A stretch of DNA of 64,000 bases from Christiangramia sediminis (lineage in GTDB: Bacteria; Bacteroidota; Bacteroidia; Flavobacteriales; Flavobacteriaceae), in NCBI RefSeq assembly GCF_020552705.1, contig NZ_JAJBZG010000001.1, positions 434,001 to 498,000 of the forward strand. The letters are read 5' to 3'. The notes beneath the pieces are model-generated. The model was not told the origin of the DNA and searched no databases. It saw only the letters and a list, made by a program, of their open reading frames with translations. The position numbers and the translations under genes were made by a program. Positions 37,316 through 46,235 of the stretch are shown here, one piece after another; positions within the stretch are counted from its first letter, which is position 1, and every line of letters starts with the position of its first letter.

Positions 37316-37699
37316 AAGCTGAATATTGCTCTGGATCCTTTCCTTTACAATATTCATCATTCGCTTGTTCAGGGAAGATGAATTCTTGATATAGTTATCA
37401 TATTCCTCTAAAGTGAACTGACCAATAATGACGCCTTTCAGACTATTCCTGAATTTGATGTCCCGTTGGATGGCATTTTCAATATACTCAAACCTTTTTT
37501 CAAGCTTAAGCTCGTAAAACTTGTTCTTGTGTTTGGTAATATAATTCCTGAAAACAGCCAACAATAATTCATCCTGTAATTTGGCCACAGGACGAAGGGT
37601 TTCGTTTTGAAACCTTTCATCAGAACTCATGTTATCGGTAATTCTTGCTGATGGGATCTCAGGCCTTAGATCCTTTAGGTTAATATCTCTCGGACTCAT
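37292..37699 (-). CDS. Hypothetical protein, helical
   Basis: The 135-residue protein is not recognised. It is predicted helical, with alternating charged stretches (LQDELLLAVFRNYITKHKNK, FYELKLEKRFEYIENAIQRD, KGVIIGQFTLEEYDNYI). Similar flavobacterial proteins are annotated without supported function. It overlaps the tail of the DUF3307 gene by 24 bp on the opposite strand. It has no close neighbours on its own strand. Confidence 0.7.
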   Translation of the reverse strand: MSPRDINLKDLRPEIPSARITDNMSSDERFQNETLRPVAKLQDELLLAVFRNYITKHKNKFYELKLEKRFEYIENAIQRDIKFRNSLKGVIIGQFTLEEYDNYIKNSSSLNKRMMNIVKERIQSNIQLLENNMAY

Positions 37700-37866
37700 G
37701 GCAAGTAATGTTTCTTAAATATAATTAATTAAATAGGCGCAATTACAGTGCCGTTCTCAGACTTGTAAACCGTTTATAAACAATAGGAGTTAAATATGTC
37801 TTAATCGCCCGGCGAACTTCTCTTCATCTTATTATATTGAAAAGAAAAGCTAAAGATTACCAAAGA

Positions 37867-39219
37867 ATGATAGAATCAAAAAATCCTTATACCGGGGAAG
37901 TGATTGAAAAGTTTAAAGAACTTACGAAACCTGAAATAGAAGAAGCACTGGAAAAAGCAAATTCCAGATTTAAAAAATGGAGAAAGACCTCTTTTAAGGA
38001 AAGAGCTGATCTAATGATGAAAGCTGCCGCTGAATTGAAAAAGAATAAGCAGGAATATGCGGAAGATATTAGTAGAGAAATGGGGAAACCTATTACTCAG
38101 TCCATTGCCGAAATTGAGAAATGTGCCTGGGTTTGTGAATATTATGCGGAAAATGCAGAAAAACACCTTGCTTCTAAAAACATAAAGACAGATGCAGCTA
38201 AAAGTTATGTAAGCTATGAACCTATTGGAGTTGTTTTGGCTGTAATGCCCTGGAATTATCCATTCTGGCAGGTCTTTAGGTTTGCCGCTCCGGCATTGAT
38301 GGCCGGAAATATTGGAATTTTAAAGCATGCGAGTAGTGTAATGCGATCTGCCAATAATATTCAGAAAGTTTTTGAAAGAGCCGGTTTCCCTGATGGCTGT
38401 TTTCAAAATCTTGTTTTAGGGAGTAGTAAAATAGAAGATATCATAAGGGACCCAAGGGTCAAGGCTGTAACCTTAACCGGTAGTAAGCCTGCCGGTGCTG
38501 CGGTTGCTTCTACTGCCAGTGAAGAAATTAAGAAATCTGTACTGGAATTAGGAGGAAGCAATGCTCTGGTGGTTTTTAAAGACGCAGATATTTCTGAAAG
38601 TGTAAAAACCTGTGTGCAGGCCAGGTTTCAAAATACCGGGCAAAGTTGTATTGCTGGTAAAAGACTCATTATACACGAAAATATAATGGATAAGTTTATG
38701 GAAGAATTTGTAAAACAGGTGCGAGAATTAAAAAGTGGTGATCCTTTAGATAAAGATACTTTTATTGGAACTATGGCCAGGGAAGACCTGGCGGAAGATC
38801 TTGAAAAGCAAATCCAGGATTCTGTAAAAGCCGGAGCTAAAATTATGCTTGGTGGAAAAAGGGATCGTGCTTATTTAGAACCAACAGTTTTAACGGGTGT
38901 AACACCTGAAATGAGTATGTTCAAAGAAGAAACTTTTGGACCAGCCATTGGAGTTACCACCTTTAAAAAAGATCAGGAAGCTATTGATCTGGTGAATCTA
39001 TCAGATTTTGGATTAGGAGTCTCCATATTTACTGAAGATATTGATTTTGCTGAAAAAATTGTTCCGGAATTTGAAGACGGGGCTGTATTTGTGAACGAAC
39101 TGGTGAAGAGTGATCCAAGGCTTCCTTTTGGTGGAACTAAGATCTCCGGCTATGGGAGGGAATTATCTGAAGATGGAATCCGGGAATTTGTAAATAGAAA
39201 GACCGTATATTTTAAATGA
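37867..39219 (+). CDS. NAD(P)-dependent aldehyde dehydrogenase (succinate-semialdehyde dehydrogenase type)
   Basis: This is an aldehyde dehydrogenase of 450 residues. The NAD-binding region reads AVMPWNYPFWQVFRFAAPAL and VTLTGSKPAGAAVAS, the catalytic Glu is in ELGGSNALVVF, and the catalytic Cys in FQNTGQSCIAGKRL. The C-terminal PRLPFGGTKISGYGRELSEDG is typical. The closest type is succinate-semialdehyde dehydrogenase Sad/YneI. The ATG at 37867 is favoured over an in-frame TTG at 37837 because it gives the family N-terminus (MIESKNPYTGEVIEKF). The next gene begins 6 bp downstream. Confidence 0.93.
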   Translation: MIESKNPYTGEVIEKFKELTKPEIEEALEKANSRFKKWRKTSFKERADLMMKAAAELKKNKQEYAEDISREMGKPITQSIAEIEKCAWVCEYYAENAEKHLASKNIKTDAAKSYVSYEPIGVVLAVMPWNYPFWQVFRFAAPALMAGNIGILKHASSVMRSANNIQKVFERAGFPDGCFQNLVLGSSKIEDIIRDPRVKAVTLTGSKPAGAAVASTASEEIKKSVLELGGSNALVVFKDADISESVKTCVQARFQNTGQSCIAGKRLIIHENIMDKFMEEFVKQVRELKSGDPLDKDTFIGTMAREDLAEDLEKQIQDSVKAGAKIMLGGKRDRAYLEPTVLTGVTPEMSMFKEETFGPAIGVTTFKKDQEAIDLVNLSDFGLGVSIFTEDIDFAEKIVPEFEDGAVFVNELVKSDPRLPFGGTKISGYGRELSEDGIREFVNRKTVYFK

Positions 39220-39225
39220 TAATTA

Positions 39226-40098
39226 ATGAAATTTGGAAAAGTAGAAGATCCCGGGATTATTGATTTCACCCTTCCGCCAACACATGAGCAAACTAAGCAG
39301 GTATTAAATTCTCATAAAGCTTCAGAATTCAAGGATGTAAGAATAGGTTGCGCAAAATGGAACCGGGCAGATCTAAAGAATTTTTACCCAAGAGGAACAA
39401 AAGATGAGCTGGAATATTATTCAACTCAGTTTAATTCAATTGAGCTGAATGCTTCTTTTTATAGAATGTTTCCAGAAGAACAATTTGCAAAATGGGAAGC
39501 AAAAGCCGAGGATGATTTTAAATTTTTCCCCAAAGTTCCTCGAATCATCAGTCACATTAAAAGACTTAATGATACTGAAGTAATAACTGATGACTTCGTG
39601 AAAAATATATTGCCCTTAAAGGAAAAAATGGGCATGGTCTTTCTTCAGCTTCGTGATGATTTTGGGCCGAAGAATATGGATCGTGTGGAAAAATTCTTTA
39701 AACACTGGCCAAAAGAAGTGCCTTTATCTGCCGAATTTCGTCATGCTGAATGGTACGAAGATGCAGGAGTTGCTGATGAACTAAATGAAATAATGATAGA
39801 TAACAATATTTCACATGTAATTACCGATGCTGCCGGGAGGAGGGATCTACTTCATATGAGATTAACCACAGATTCCGCATTTATTCGCTATAACGGGGCA
39901 AATCATAAAAGTGATTATACCCGTTTAGATGACTGGCTAAAACGAATCGGGGAGTGGCATGAAATGGGATTAAATAATCTCTATTTTTTTGTACATCAAA
40001 ATATAGAAGAAGCCTCTCCATTATTATCGGCATATTTTATTGAAAAGTTTAATAAGAAGTTTAATACCGGGATAAAGATTCCGGAAACACTAAAATAG
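39226..40098 (+). CDS. DUF72-family protein (YecE-like)
   Basis: The 290-residue protein has the YecE/DUF72 pattern: VRIGCAKWNRADLKNFYPRG, EYYSTQFNSIELNASFYRMF, FKFFPKVPRIISH and VPLSAEFRHAEWYED, a TIM-barrel-like family of unknown function. It lies between an aldehyde dehydrogenase and a Nudix hydrolase, with 6 bp and 1 bp spacing, so all three probably form one operon. No enzymatic activity is claimed. Confidence 0.9.
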   Translation: MKFGKVEDPGIIDFTLPPTHEQTKQVLNSHKASEFKDVRIGCAKWNRADLKNFYPRGTKDELEYYSTQFNSIELNASFYRMFPEEQFAKWEAKAEDDFKFFPKVPRIISHIKRLNDTEVITDDFVKNILPLKEKMGMVFLQLRDDFGPKNMDRVEKFFKHWPKEVPLSAEFRHAEWYEDAGVADELNEIMIDNNISHVITDAAGRRDLLHMRLTTDSAFIRYNGANHKSDYTRLDDWLKRIGEWHEMGLNNLYFFVHQNIEEASPLLSAYFIEKFNKKFNTGIKIPETLK

Positions 40099-40099
40099 A

Positions 40100-40516
40100 A
40101 TGGGACAAAAAATATCTGTAACTGTAGACAGCGTTGTTTTCTGTAAAGTAAATGATCAATTCAAAGTTTTACTGGTCCAAAGAAAGAATGATCCTTTTAA
40201 AGATCAGTGGGCTTTGCCGGGAGGTTTTGTAGAAGAAGGGGAGAACCTCGAAACTGCTGCTAAAAGGGAATTATTGGAGGAAACCGGAGTAAAGGTGGAA
40301 TCCATGCAACAGGTGCAGGCATTTGGGGAACCGGGAAGGGACCCAAGGGGACACACCATCTCGATTGCCTTTTTAAGCAGGATCTTCTGTGAAGAACATT
40401 TAAAGGCTTCAGACGATGCAAAAGATGCCAGATGGTTTCCAATAGAAAAGCTGCATACAATGAAACTGGCTTTTGATCATGATGAGATCATAAATGTAGC
40501 GCAACAGTTTCTATAA
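40100..40516 (+). CDS. Nudix hydrolase
   Basis: The Nudix box is complete: GGFVEEGENLETAAKRELLE with the continuation ETGV, matching G-x5-E-x7-R-E-U-x-E-E-x-G. Family members hydrolyse nucleoside diphosphates linked to another moiety. The 138-residue protein starts MGQKISVTVDSVVFCKV, as in the ADP-ribose pyrophosphatase/NrtR-like enzymes. The exact substrate is unknown. It is the last gene of the ALDH-DUF72-Nudix run. Confidence 0.93.
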   Translation: MGQKISVTVDSVVFCKVNDQFKVLLVQRKNDPFKDQWALPGGFVEEGENLETAAKRELLEETGVKVESMQQVQAFGEPGRDPRGHTISIAFLSRIFCEEHLKASDDAKDARWFPIEKLHTMKLAFDHDEIINVAQQFL

Positions 40517-40631
40517 TAATTTTTCATGATAATTATTAAATTCTCAGATTATTTTTATCATTTTATCGATTACGGAAATCTATTCCGTAGCCTTTATTTA
40601 CTCGGTTTTTCTCTTTAAATTCGAAATAAAA

Positions 40632-41018
40632 ATGAGATTTCATACACGAAAATGGATCAAACCCGAAGACCTGAATCCTAATGGTACCTTATTTGGAGGG
40701 CGATTACTGGAATGGATAGATGAAGAATGTGCTCTTTATAGTATAGTTCAGCTGGAGAATCCCAAGACAGTCACAAAATACATGAGTGAGATAGATTTTA
40801 GAAGTTCTGCTCACCAGGGAGATATTATAGAAATAGGAATTGAAGTTCAAAAATTTGGTTCTGCTTCTTTGACTTTAAAATGTGAAGTTCGTAACAAAAT
40901 GACCAGAGAAACTATTATCACTGTAGATAAAATTGTTATGGTAGCTTTGGATGAAGCTGGTAAACCAAAGCCCCATGGAAAAACGGAAATTGAGTTCGTG
41001 AAAGACCGATTGAAGTAA
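40632..41018 (+). CDS. Acyl-CoA thioesterase (hotdog fold, YciA/BFIT-type)
   Basis: The 128-residue protein has the hotdog pattern NPNGTLFGGRLLEWIDEECA (active-site helix) and ALSTVQ-like region IDFRSSAHQGDIIEIGIEV. It should hydrolyse acyl-CoA thioesters. Length and motifs fit YciA-like enzymes. It ends 2 bp from the convergent MscS gene. Start at the ATG 40632 gives MRFHTRKWIKPEDLNPNG. Confidence 0.9.
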   Translation: MRFHTRKWIKPEDLNPNGTLFGGRLLEWIDEECALYSIVQLENPKTVTKYMSEIDFRSSAHQGDIIEIGIEVQKFGSASLTLKCEVRNKMTRETIITVDKIVMVALDEAGKPKPHGKTEIEFVKDRLK

Positions 41019-41020
41019 CT

Positions 41021-41941
41021 TTATTTTTTTCCCGATTGAACTTGAGGGTTTGCGGCCAAACGGACAGGAAATTCTTTTTCACCACCATATAATTTAATTT
41101 CCTGAATATCTGCAGGCATATAATAGCCATTATCTTCCAAAGCTTCTTTAACCACACGCACAACATTTCCTTTTGTGATCAAGGCTTGCATTCTAAAGTC
41201 TGTGGTGTCAACCCAGAAGAATACTTTAAGGTTGACCGTACTCGTAGCTAATTCATCCTCTATAACAAAATTCTGATGTTCCTCATCCTCAATAACCATA
41301 GGTTGTTTTCTTAAGGCTTCCATCACGGTTTTTTTAGCTCCGTCAATATTGTCTTCATAAGCAATACCGATAATAAAGTTCCACCGAAAGAAACCATCTT
41401 CAGTATAATTGGTAACAGGCTCTGTAAGTACATCGCTATTGGGGATATAAACATCTTTCCCATCAAAGGTTTTCAATTTTGTATATCTAAATTCCAGAGT
41501 TTTTACCTTTCCGAAGTTATCTCCTATCTCTACCGTATCATTTACATCGAAGGGTCTATTGAAAGCGAGGATGATCCCGGCAATAAAATTTTCGCCAATA
41601 TCTTTAAATGCAAAACCTAAGACGACCGCACTGGCTCCCGCTGCTGTTAGAATTCCTGTGGCAATACCACCAAGTCCCATAGCACGCAGAGCGATCATAA
41701 TGGCGGTAATTATAATTATGAAGCGAATGGCTTTTCCCAGAAAACGACTCATCAAAGGATCCGAGGTCCTGGCGGAAATTCTTCTCTGAAAGAATTTACC
41801 CAACCAAATTCCAATAAGTACCCCGAGAATTATGATCAATAATCCCAGTCCTATTCCGGGAAGCTGATCAATAAAATTATCATAGAAATGGATAAAAGAT
41901 TCTGAGACATTATCAGTTTCTTCAGAGATAGGATTTTGCAT
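41021..41941 (-). CDS. MscS-family mechanosensitive ion channel
   Basis: The 306-residue protein has N-terminal TM helices (about 25-47, 65-83 and 88-112), and the channel-lining TM3 region GGIATGILTAAGASAVVLGF, followed by AFKDIGENFIAGIILAFNRPFDVNDTVEIG, the MscS beta domain and a cytosolic domain. It should relieve hypo-osmotic stress. It lies last in a minus-strand run with an EEP-family protein and a second MscS-type protein. Confidence 0.92.
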   Translation of the reverse strand: MQNPISEETDNVSESFIHFYDNFIDQLPGIGLGLLIIILGVLIGIWLGKFFQRRISARTSDPLMSRFLGKAIRFIIIITAIMIALRAMGLGGIATGILTAAGASAVVLGFAFKDIGENFIAGIILAFNRPFDVNDTVEIGDNFGKVKTLEFRYTKLKTFDGKDVYIPNSDVLTEPVTNYTEDGFFRWNFIIGIAYEDNIDGAKKTVMEALRKQPMVIEDEEHQNFVIEDELATSTVNLKVFFWVDTTDFRMQALITKGNVVRVVKEALEDNGYYMPADIQEIKLYGGEKEFPVRLAANPQVQSGKK

Positions 41942-42003
41942 TCTGCTGTTTTCCTTAAATTTAAAGATTCAGAAGACAGAATATCCTAATAAAATGTTAG
42001 TTT

Positions 42004-43113
42004 TTACTGATTACTGGAGCCATTTTGTCCTTTTTCAGAATTTTCTTTCTTCTCTTCTGCGATCTGTTTTTTAGCGGCTTTTATTTGCTCTGCAGTTGCC
42101 GGTTCGGGTTTTTGTTCCTCGGCAAGTTCTTTTTGCAGATACAATTCTGCGTAGAAAGGAGTATGGTCAGATTTTATATCGCTTCCAATATCAATTTTCT
42201 TCACTCTAAATTCTTCAGAAACAAATATATGATCTAAAGACCATCTCATAATGAAGCTCGTAGCATCAAAAGTATTGTAAAAACTTCTTCCTTTTCGAAC
42301 ATCAAGAAGTTCTCCAACGCTCTGGAATAGACTGGTGGTTTGTGACCAGGCAACATCATTAAAATCACCAATTACTATTACGGGAATTTCAGAATCCCTG
42401 GCTTCAAGAGCTATTTTCATCATTTCTGCATCCCTGTCTGAAGAAGATGGATTGTGTTGTGGCATTGGTGGAGTAGGGTGTATGGCATGTAACTGAACTC
42501 TGTCTCCGGAACGTAGTTCTATTTCAGAATGAATGGATGGTATGCTGTCGTCCACAATATATTTCACTTGGGGATTATGTAGCTTCAGTTTTGAATAGAG
42601 GATCATCCCGTAAGTATTATCTAAGGGAACTTCAACTTTATATGGATAATCACCTCCAAGGCCAGATTTAATTGCTTCATTCCACGTATCGTTAGTTTCA
42701 GTAAATACGGCAACATCGGGATTTAATTTCTTAATCTCTTCTACCATTAAACCGGTTTCTTTATTCTTCTGAAGTACATTGGAAGTTAGCAGCATAAATC
42801 CCGTGTTCTTATTAACTGTTTCCGTGGGTTCTCCAACATCATATGGGGCAAAAGGAGTATATGGGTAGATCTTGGCAAACTGAAAGATGAAACAGGCAAT
42901 TAGCACGGCCATAAAAGTATAATCACGCCATGATCTTATCTCAAATCTTAAAAAATAAGTAGCGATAGCCGTTAGAGTTAATAAAGTTAACTGTATGTGT
43001 GGGTAATCAAACATCCTTATCCACCAGAAGTCTGCAGCAATTAGTGGAATTAATGTAATAACAACTGCCAGGATACCGAAGCCCTGAAGGAAAGGTTTTA
43101 ATTTCATGTTCAT
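42004..43113 (-). CDS. Membrane-anchored endonuclease/exonuclease/phosphatase-family protein
   Basis: Residues about 1-95 contain three hydrophobic helices (PFLQGFGILAVVITLIPLIAA, ITLLTLTAIATYFL-like, FMAVLIACFIFQFAKIY). The EEP domain follows: MLLTSNVLQKN, NPDVAVFTETND, HAIHPTPPMPQHN, VIVIGDFNDVAWS and SLDHIFVSEEF, the latter with SDHTPFYAE as the terminal His motif. The substrate may be lipid or nucleic acid. The charged tail AAKKQIAEEKKENSEKG is not part of the domain. It lies in a cluster of membrane-tension proteins. Confidence 0.88.
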   Translation of the reverse strand: MNMKLKPFLQGFGILAVVITLIPLIAADFWWIRMFDYPHIQLTLLTLTAIATYFLRFEIRSWRDYTFMAVLIACFIFQFAKIYPYTPFAPYDVGEPTETVNKNTGFMLLTSNVLQKNKETGLMVEEIKKLNPDVAVFTETNDTWNEAIKSGLGGDYPYKVEVPLDNTYGMILYSKLKLHNPQVKYIVDDSIPSIHSEIELRSGDRVQLHAIHPTPPMPQHNPSSSDRDAEMMKIALEARDSEIPVIVIGDFNDVAWSQTTSLFQSVGELLDVRKGRSFYNTFDATSFIMRWSLDHIFVSEEFRVKKIDIGSDIKSDHTPFYAELYLQKELAEEQKPEPATAEQIKAAKKQIAEEKKENSEKGQNGSSNQ

Positions 43114-43121
43114 TTAGTTAG

Positions 43122-44408
43122 TTAGCTTTCTGACTTTTCTCCTAAAAAATTACGAATATCATCTCCCGATGGAGCTTCAAATAATTTAAGATCAAAATAA
43201 GGGATAGCAGCAATTAGATGGTCAAAAATATCCGCCGAGATATACTCAAAATTTTCCCAGCGTTTGTCTCTACTAAAACATAGTATTTCCAAAGGAATTC
43301 CATTTGGAGTAGGTGCAAGATGCCTCACGATAATATACATTTCTTTATGTATCGCGGAGTGTTCATGTAAGTATGAGTCGGCGTATTTTCTAAAAATACC
43401 CAGATTGGTCTGATTGCGACCATTGATAAGTAATGTTTTGTCTATACTATTGGATTCATTGTATTTATCAATTTCAGCCTGTCTGTTCTCCAAATAAGGA
43501 GCAATAAGATTAATTTTTTTCAGTTCATTTATCTTTTCTGCAGTAAGAAATTTCACTGAATTCTGCTTAATGAAAACAGAACGCTTTATTCGTCTTCCCG
43601 GGGATTCCTGCATCCCTCTCCAGTTCTGGAAAGAGTCTGAGATCAAACTATACGTTGGAATAGTAGTATAGGTGTTATCCCAGTTTTGTACTCTAACCGT
43701 CGCAAGATTAATTTCAGTTACGGTACCATCTGCTCCAAATTTTTCAAAAGATATCCAATCGCCAATTCTAACAATATCGTTTACCGAAACTTGTATAGAT
43801 GCGACGAGTCCTAGAATAGTGTCTTTAAAAATTAAAAGGATTACCGCAGAAGCCGCACCTAAAGAAATGGCAAAACCAACCACAGATTTCCCGGTGATTT
43901 CAGAAAATATGAACATCAAACCTACGATCCAGATAAAGATCATGATGATCTGGCTGAAACTTTCAATAGGTTTATCGTTAAATTCTTTTCTAGTTTTAAG
44001 GTAGTTTCTGCTAGATCTAAGTACACTTCGGCAAATCCAAATTACCAGAATGATCACATAGATCTTTAAAACAAAATAAAAAGCTTCTAGTACCTGAGGA
44101 AAATCAGCAAAAATTAGGGGAAAAGTCTTGTAAACTAGCAATATTGGGATAAAGCGTCCTACATACTTAGGAAAATTACTTTTTATCAGAAAATCATCAA
44201 TCGTGGTTTTTGTCTTATTGGTGAAAAGTTTAAATCCTTCAATTATGAAGTGTTTTATCACATAATTAATTCCAAGAACTAACAGGGTAAGGATGACCAG
44301 ATTGATGAATAAATTAAGATATTGTGCGGCCACGGGATTCATTCCGTGGTACAGAAATAACTCTTCAAAAAAGCAGATCAGGTCTATAAGTCCTTGTTCA
44401 ATATCCAT
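43122..44408 (-). CDS. MscM/YbdG-like mechanosensitive ion channel
   Basis: The 428-residue protein is longer than MscS and resembles E. coli YbdG (415 residues). It has about five hydrophobic helices (about 28-45, 75-92, 105-130, 152-168 and 170-190) and an MscS domain with VGFAISLGAASAVILLIFKDT, ILGLVASIQVSVNDIVRIGDWI. The cytosolic extension is longer than in MscS and ends in EKSES. It is encoded 8 bp upstream of the EEP gene in the same direction. Confidence 0.9.
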   Translation of the reverse strand: MDIEQGLIDLICFFEELFLYHGMNPVAAQYLNLFINLVILTLLVLGINYVIKHFIIEGFKLFTNKTKTTIDDFLIKSNFPKYVGRFIPILLVYKTFPLIFADFPQVLEAFYFVLKIYVIILVIWICRSVLRSSRNYLKTRKEFNDKPIESFSQIIMIFIWIVGLMFIFSEITGKSVVGFAISLGAASAVILLIFKDTILGLVASIQVSVNDIVRIGDWISFEKFGADGTVTEINLATVRVQNWDNTYTTIPTYSLISDSFQNWRGMQESPGRRIKRSVFIKQNSVKFLTAEKINELKKINLIAPYLENRQAEIDKYNESNSIDKTLLINGRNQTNLGIFRKYADSYLHEHSAIHKEMYIIVRHLAPTPNGIPLEILCFSRDKRWENFEYISADIFDHLIAAIPYFDLKLFEAPSGDDIRNFLGEKSES

Positions 44409-44411
44409 TAA

Positions 44412-44702
44412 CTATAAGTATTTCTTTTCCACATAAAATGGGCCGAAGGGCAGCACAGAGCACCCCAGGATGATTCCCAATTGCTTTAAACTCCAATTCA
44501 TTGGTCTAAATAACAAAATTCCACCAAGAACATAAGCAATAAAAAGAACCCCATGAGCCATCCCCACCTGTTTTACCATTTCAGGCATTTCAAATAGATA
44601 CTTTAAGGGCATAGCGATGAACAAAAGCAATAAAAAGGAAATTCCTTCCAAGATGCTTATCCATTTAAAAAATTTAACCTGACTTTCCAAAGACATATAC
44701 AA
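44412..44702 (-). CDS. DUF3817-family small membrane protein
   Basis: The 96-residue protein has four hydrophobic segments: FKWISILEGISFLLLLFIAM, VGMAHGVLFIAYVLGGILLF, and QLGIILGCSVLPFGPFYVEK. The EGISFLLL motif and the PMNW segment fit DUF3817. It begins 3 bp upstream of the MscM-like gene in transcription order, so it probably leads this operon. Function unknown. Confidence 0.85.
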   Translation of the reverse strand: MYMSLESQVKFFKWISILEGISFLLLLFIAMPLKYLFEMPEMVKQVGMAHGVLFIAYVLGGILLFRPMNWSLKQLGIILGCSVLPFGPFYVEKKYL

Positions 44703-44838
44703 AATTTAAACCTGGAGCAAAGATAATTTATAAAATAGACATGGCATGATTAAGACCAAGGAGCTTTATGATGTTTTTAATATAATTAGAGGTTGGCAAT
44801 CTGTCAATTTTCTTAATTTGCAGCTGTAAAATAAATTT

Positions 44839-45882
44839 ATGAGTACTAAAAGAGTATTGGTCACGGGAGGATTGGGATTTATAGGGTCTCATACCGTGGT
44901 AGCACTTCAAAATGAAGGTTTTGAAGTTGTGATTATAGACAATTTATCTAATTCTTCCATAGATGTTTTAGGAGGAATTACACAAATCACGGGGAAGACT
45001 CCTGAATTTGAAAATATCGATCTTCGGGAAAAAGCCGCAGTAAAGAACTTTTTTGATAAATATCCAGATATTGAAGATGTAATACATTTCGCAGCATCAA
45101 AAGCGGTAGGAGAAAGTGTAACCAATCCCTTATTATATTATGAGAATAACCTTTCTACACTGGTCTATTTACTGCATGAATTGAATAAAAAGGAAAATTC
45201 AAAATTCATTTTCAGTTCTTCATGTACCGTATACGGGCAGGCAGATAATCTTCCTATTACCGAAAATGCTCCCGTTAAAAAAGCAGAATCTCCTTATGGG
45301 AATACAAAACAGATAGGAGAGGAGATCATCCAGGATACCTGTAAAGTGAATAAAAGTTTCAAGGCGATTTCTTTAAGATATTTCAACCCGGTAGGTGCTC
45401 ACCCCACAGCCGAAATTGGAGAATTACCTATAGGAACTCCCCAGAATTTAATTCCTTTTATTACCCAAACAGCAATTGGCAAAAGAAAGGAACTATCAGT
45501 TTTTGGAGATGATTATCCTACGAAAGATGGAACAGCTGTTAGAGATTATATTCATGTAATGGATCTTGCCGAAGCTCATGTTCACGCTTTAAAAAGATTA
45601 ATGAACGCGAATGAGAAAGATAATTATGAGGTTTTTAATCTGGGAACCGGTAAGGGTAATTCTGTTTTAGAGGTCATCAATTCCTTTGAAAAGGTTTCAG
45701 GAGAAAAGCTACCCTATAAGATCGTTGGACGAAGAGAGGGAGATATCACGGCTGCATATGCCGATACTACTAAAGCAAATAAAGAATTAAAATGGGAAGC
45801 AAATAGATCCCTGGATGAAGCTTTAAAAAGTGCCTGGAAATGGCAGTTAGTTGTTAAAAAGGCTGAAGAAGAGGAAAATTAA
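44839..45882 (+). CDS. galE: UDP-glucose 4-epimerase
   Basis: This enzyme interconverts UDP-glucose and UDP-galactose. The 347-residue protein has the Rossmann motif VTGGLGFIGSHTVVALQ, the catalytic Ser in SSSCTVYGQ and Tyr-Lys in SPYGNTKQIGEEI, and RYFNPVGAHPTAEIGE, which is close to the canonical GalE sequence. It is a single gene with a TTG at -33-like distance and an imperfect -7 (TTAATTTG). A strong terminator follows. Confidence 0.95.
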   Translation: MSTKRVLVTGGLGFIGSHTVVALQNEGFEVVIIDNLSNSSIDVLGGITQITGKTPEFENIDLREKAAVKNFFDKYPDIEDVIHFAASKAVGESVTNPLLYYENNLSTLVYLLHELNKKENSKFIFSSSCTVYGQADNLPITENAPVKKAESPYGNTKQIGEEIIQDTCKVNKSFKAISLRYFNPVGAHPTAEIGELPIGTPQNLIPFITQTAIGKRKELSVFGDDYPTKDGTAVRDYIHVMDLAEAHVHALKRLMNANEKDNYEVFNLGTGKGNSVLEVINSFEKVSGEKLPYKIVGRREGDITAAYADTTKANKELKWEANRSLDEALKSAWKWQLVVKKAEEEEN

Positions 45883-45897
45883 GAATAGTGATATAAT

Positions 45898-45930
45898 AAA
45901 AAAAGACCGGTACAAAGCCGGTCTTTTTTT
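45898..45930. terminator. Bidirectional terminator after galE
   Basis: AGACCGG (45904-45910) pairs with CCGGTCT (45918-45924) around a 7 nt loop. A runs before and T runs after it, so the hairpin can terminate galE and the convergent YqaE gene. Confidence 0.9.
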
Positions 45931-45946
45931 ATTTCAAATTTTAATA

Positions 45947-46105
45947 TTAACGCGTTCCATTTACCAGAAATGCGTGAATAACTCCCGGAATCCAACCTAA
46001 GGCAGTTAGTAATAAACTAATTAAAAAAGTCACTCCTAATCCGTGTTTCATAAAAACCGCTAAGGGTGGTAACAGGATGTTCAGTACAATCGTAAGTATC
46101 GACAT
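45947..46105 (-). CDS. YqaE/Pmp3-family small membrane protein
   Basis: This 52-residue ORF begins MSILTIVLNILLPPLAVFMK and continues HGLGVTFLISLLLTALGWIP, with GVIHAFLVNGTR at the end. That is the Pmp3/YqaE pattern: two hydrophobic helices separated by a short charged turn, with the PP in the first and GW-PG in the second. Such proteins sit in the plasma membrane and affect ion homeostasis. It is too short for many gene finders. It reads in the opposite direction to galE and shares its terminator. Confidence 0.88.
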   Translation of the reverse strand: MSILTIVLNILLPPLAVFMKHGLGVTFLISLLLTALGWIPGVIHAFLVNGTR

Positions 46106-46235
46106 AAATTCTAATTTTATTGGTTAATTATAAAGTTTGCTCGTTCAGCAAAACCTAATTTAATATGAAGATAATACGATATACAGGCATAACCTTAAGC
46201 CTTATGAAAAGTTTAGAAGTTTGGTTAGGAAAGAG

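Noticed and set aside
37837-37866. TTG start for the aldehyde dehydrogenase
   Set aside because: The 10 extra residues are not part of the family N-terminus, and an ATG follows directly.
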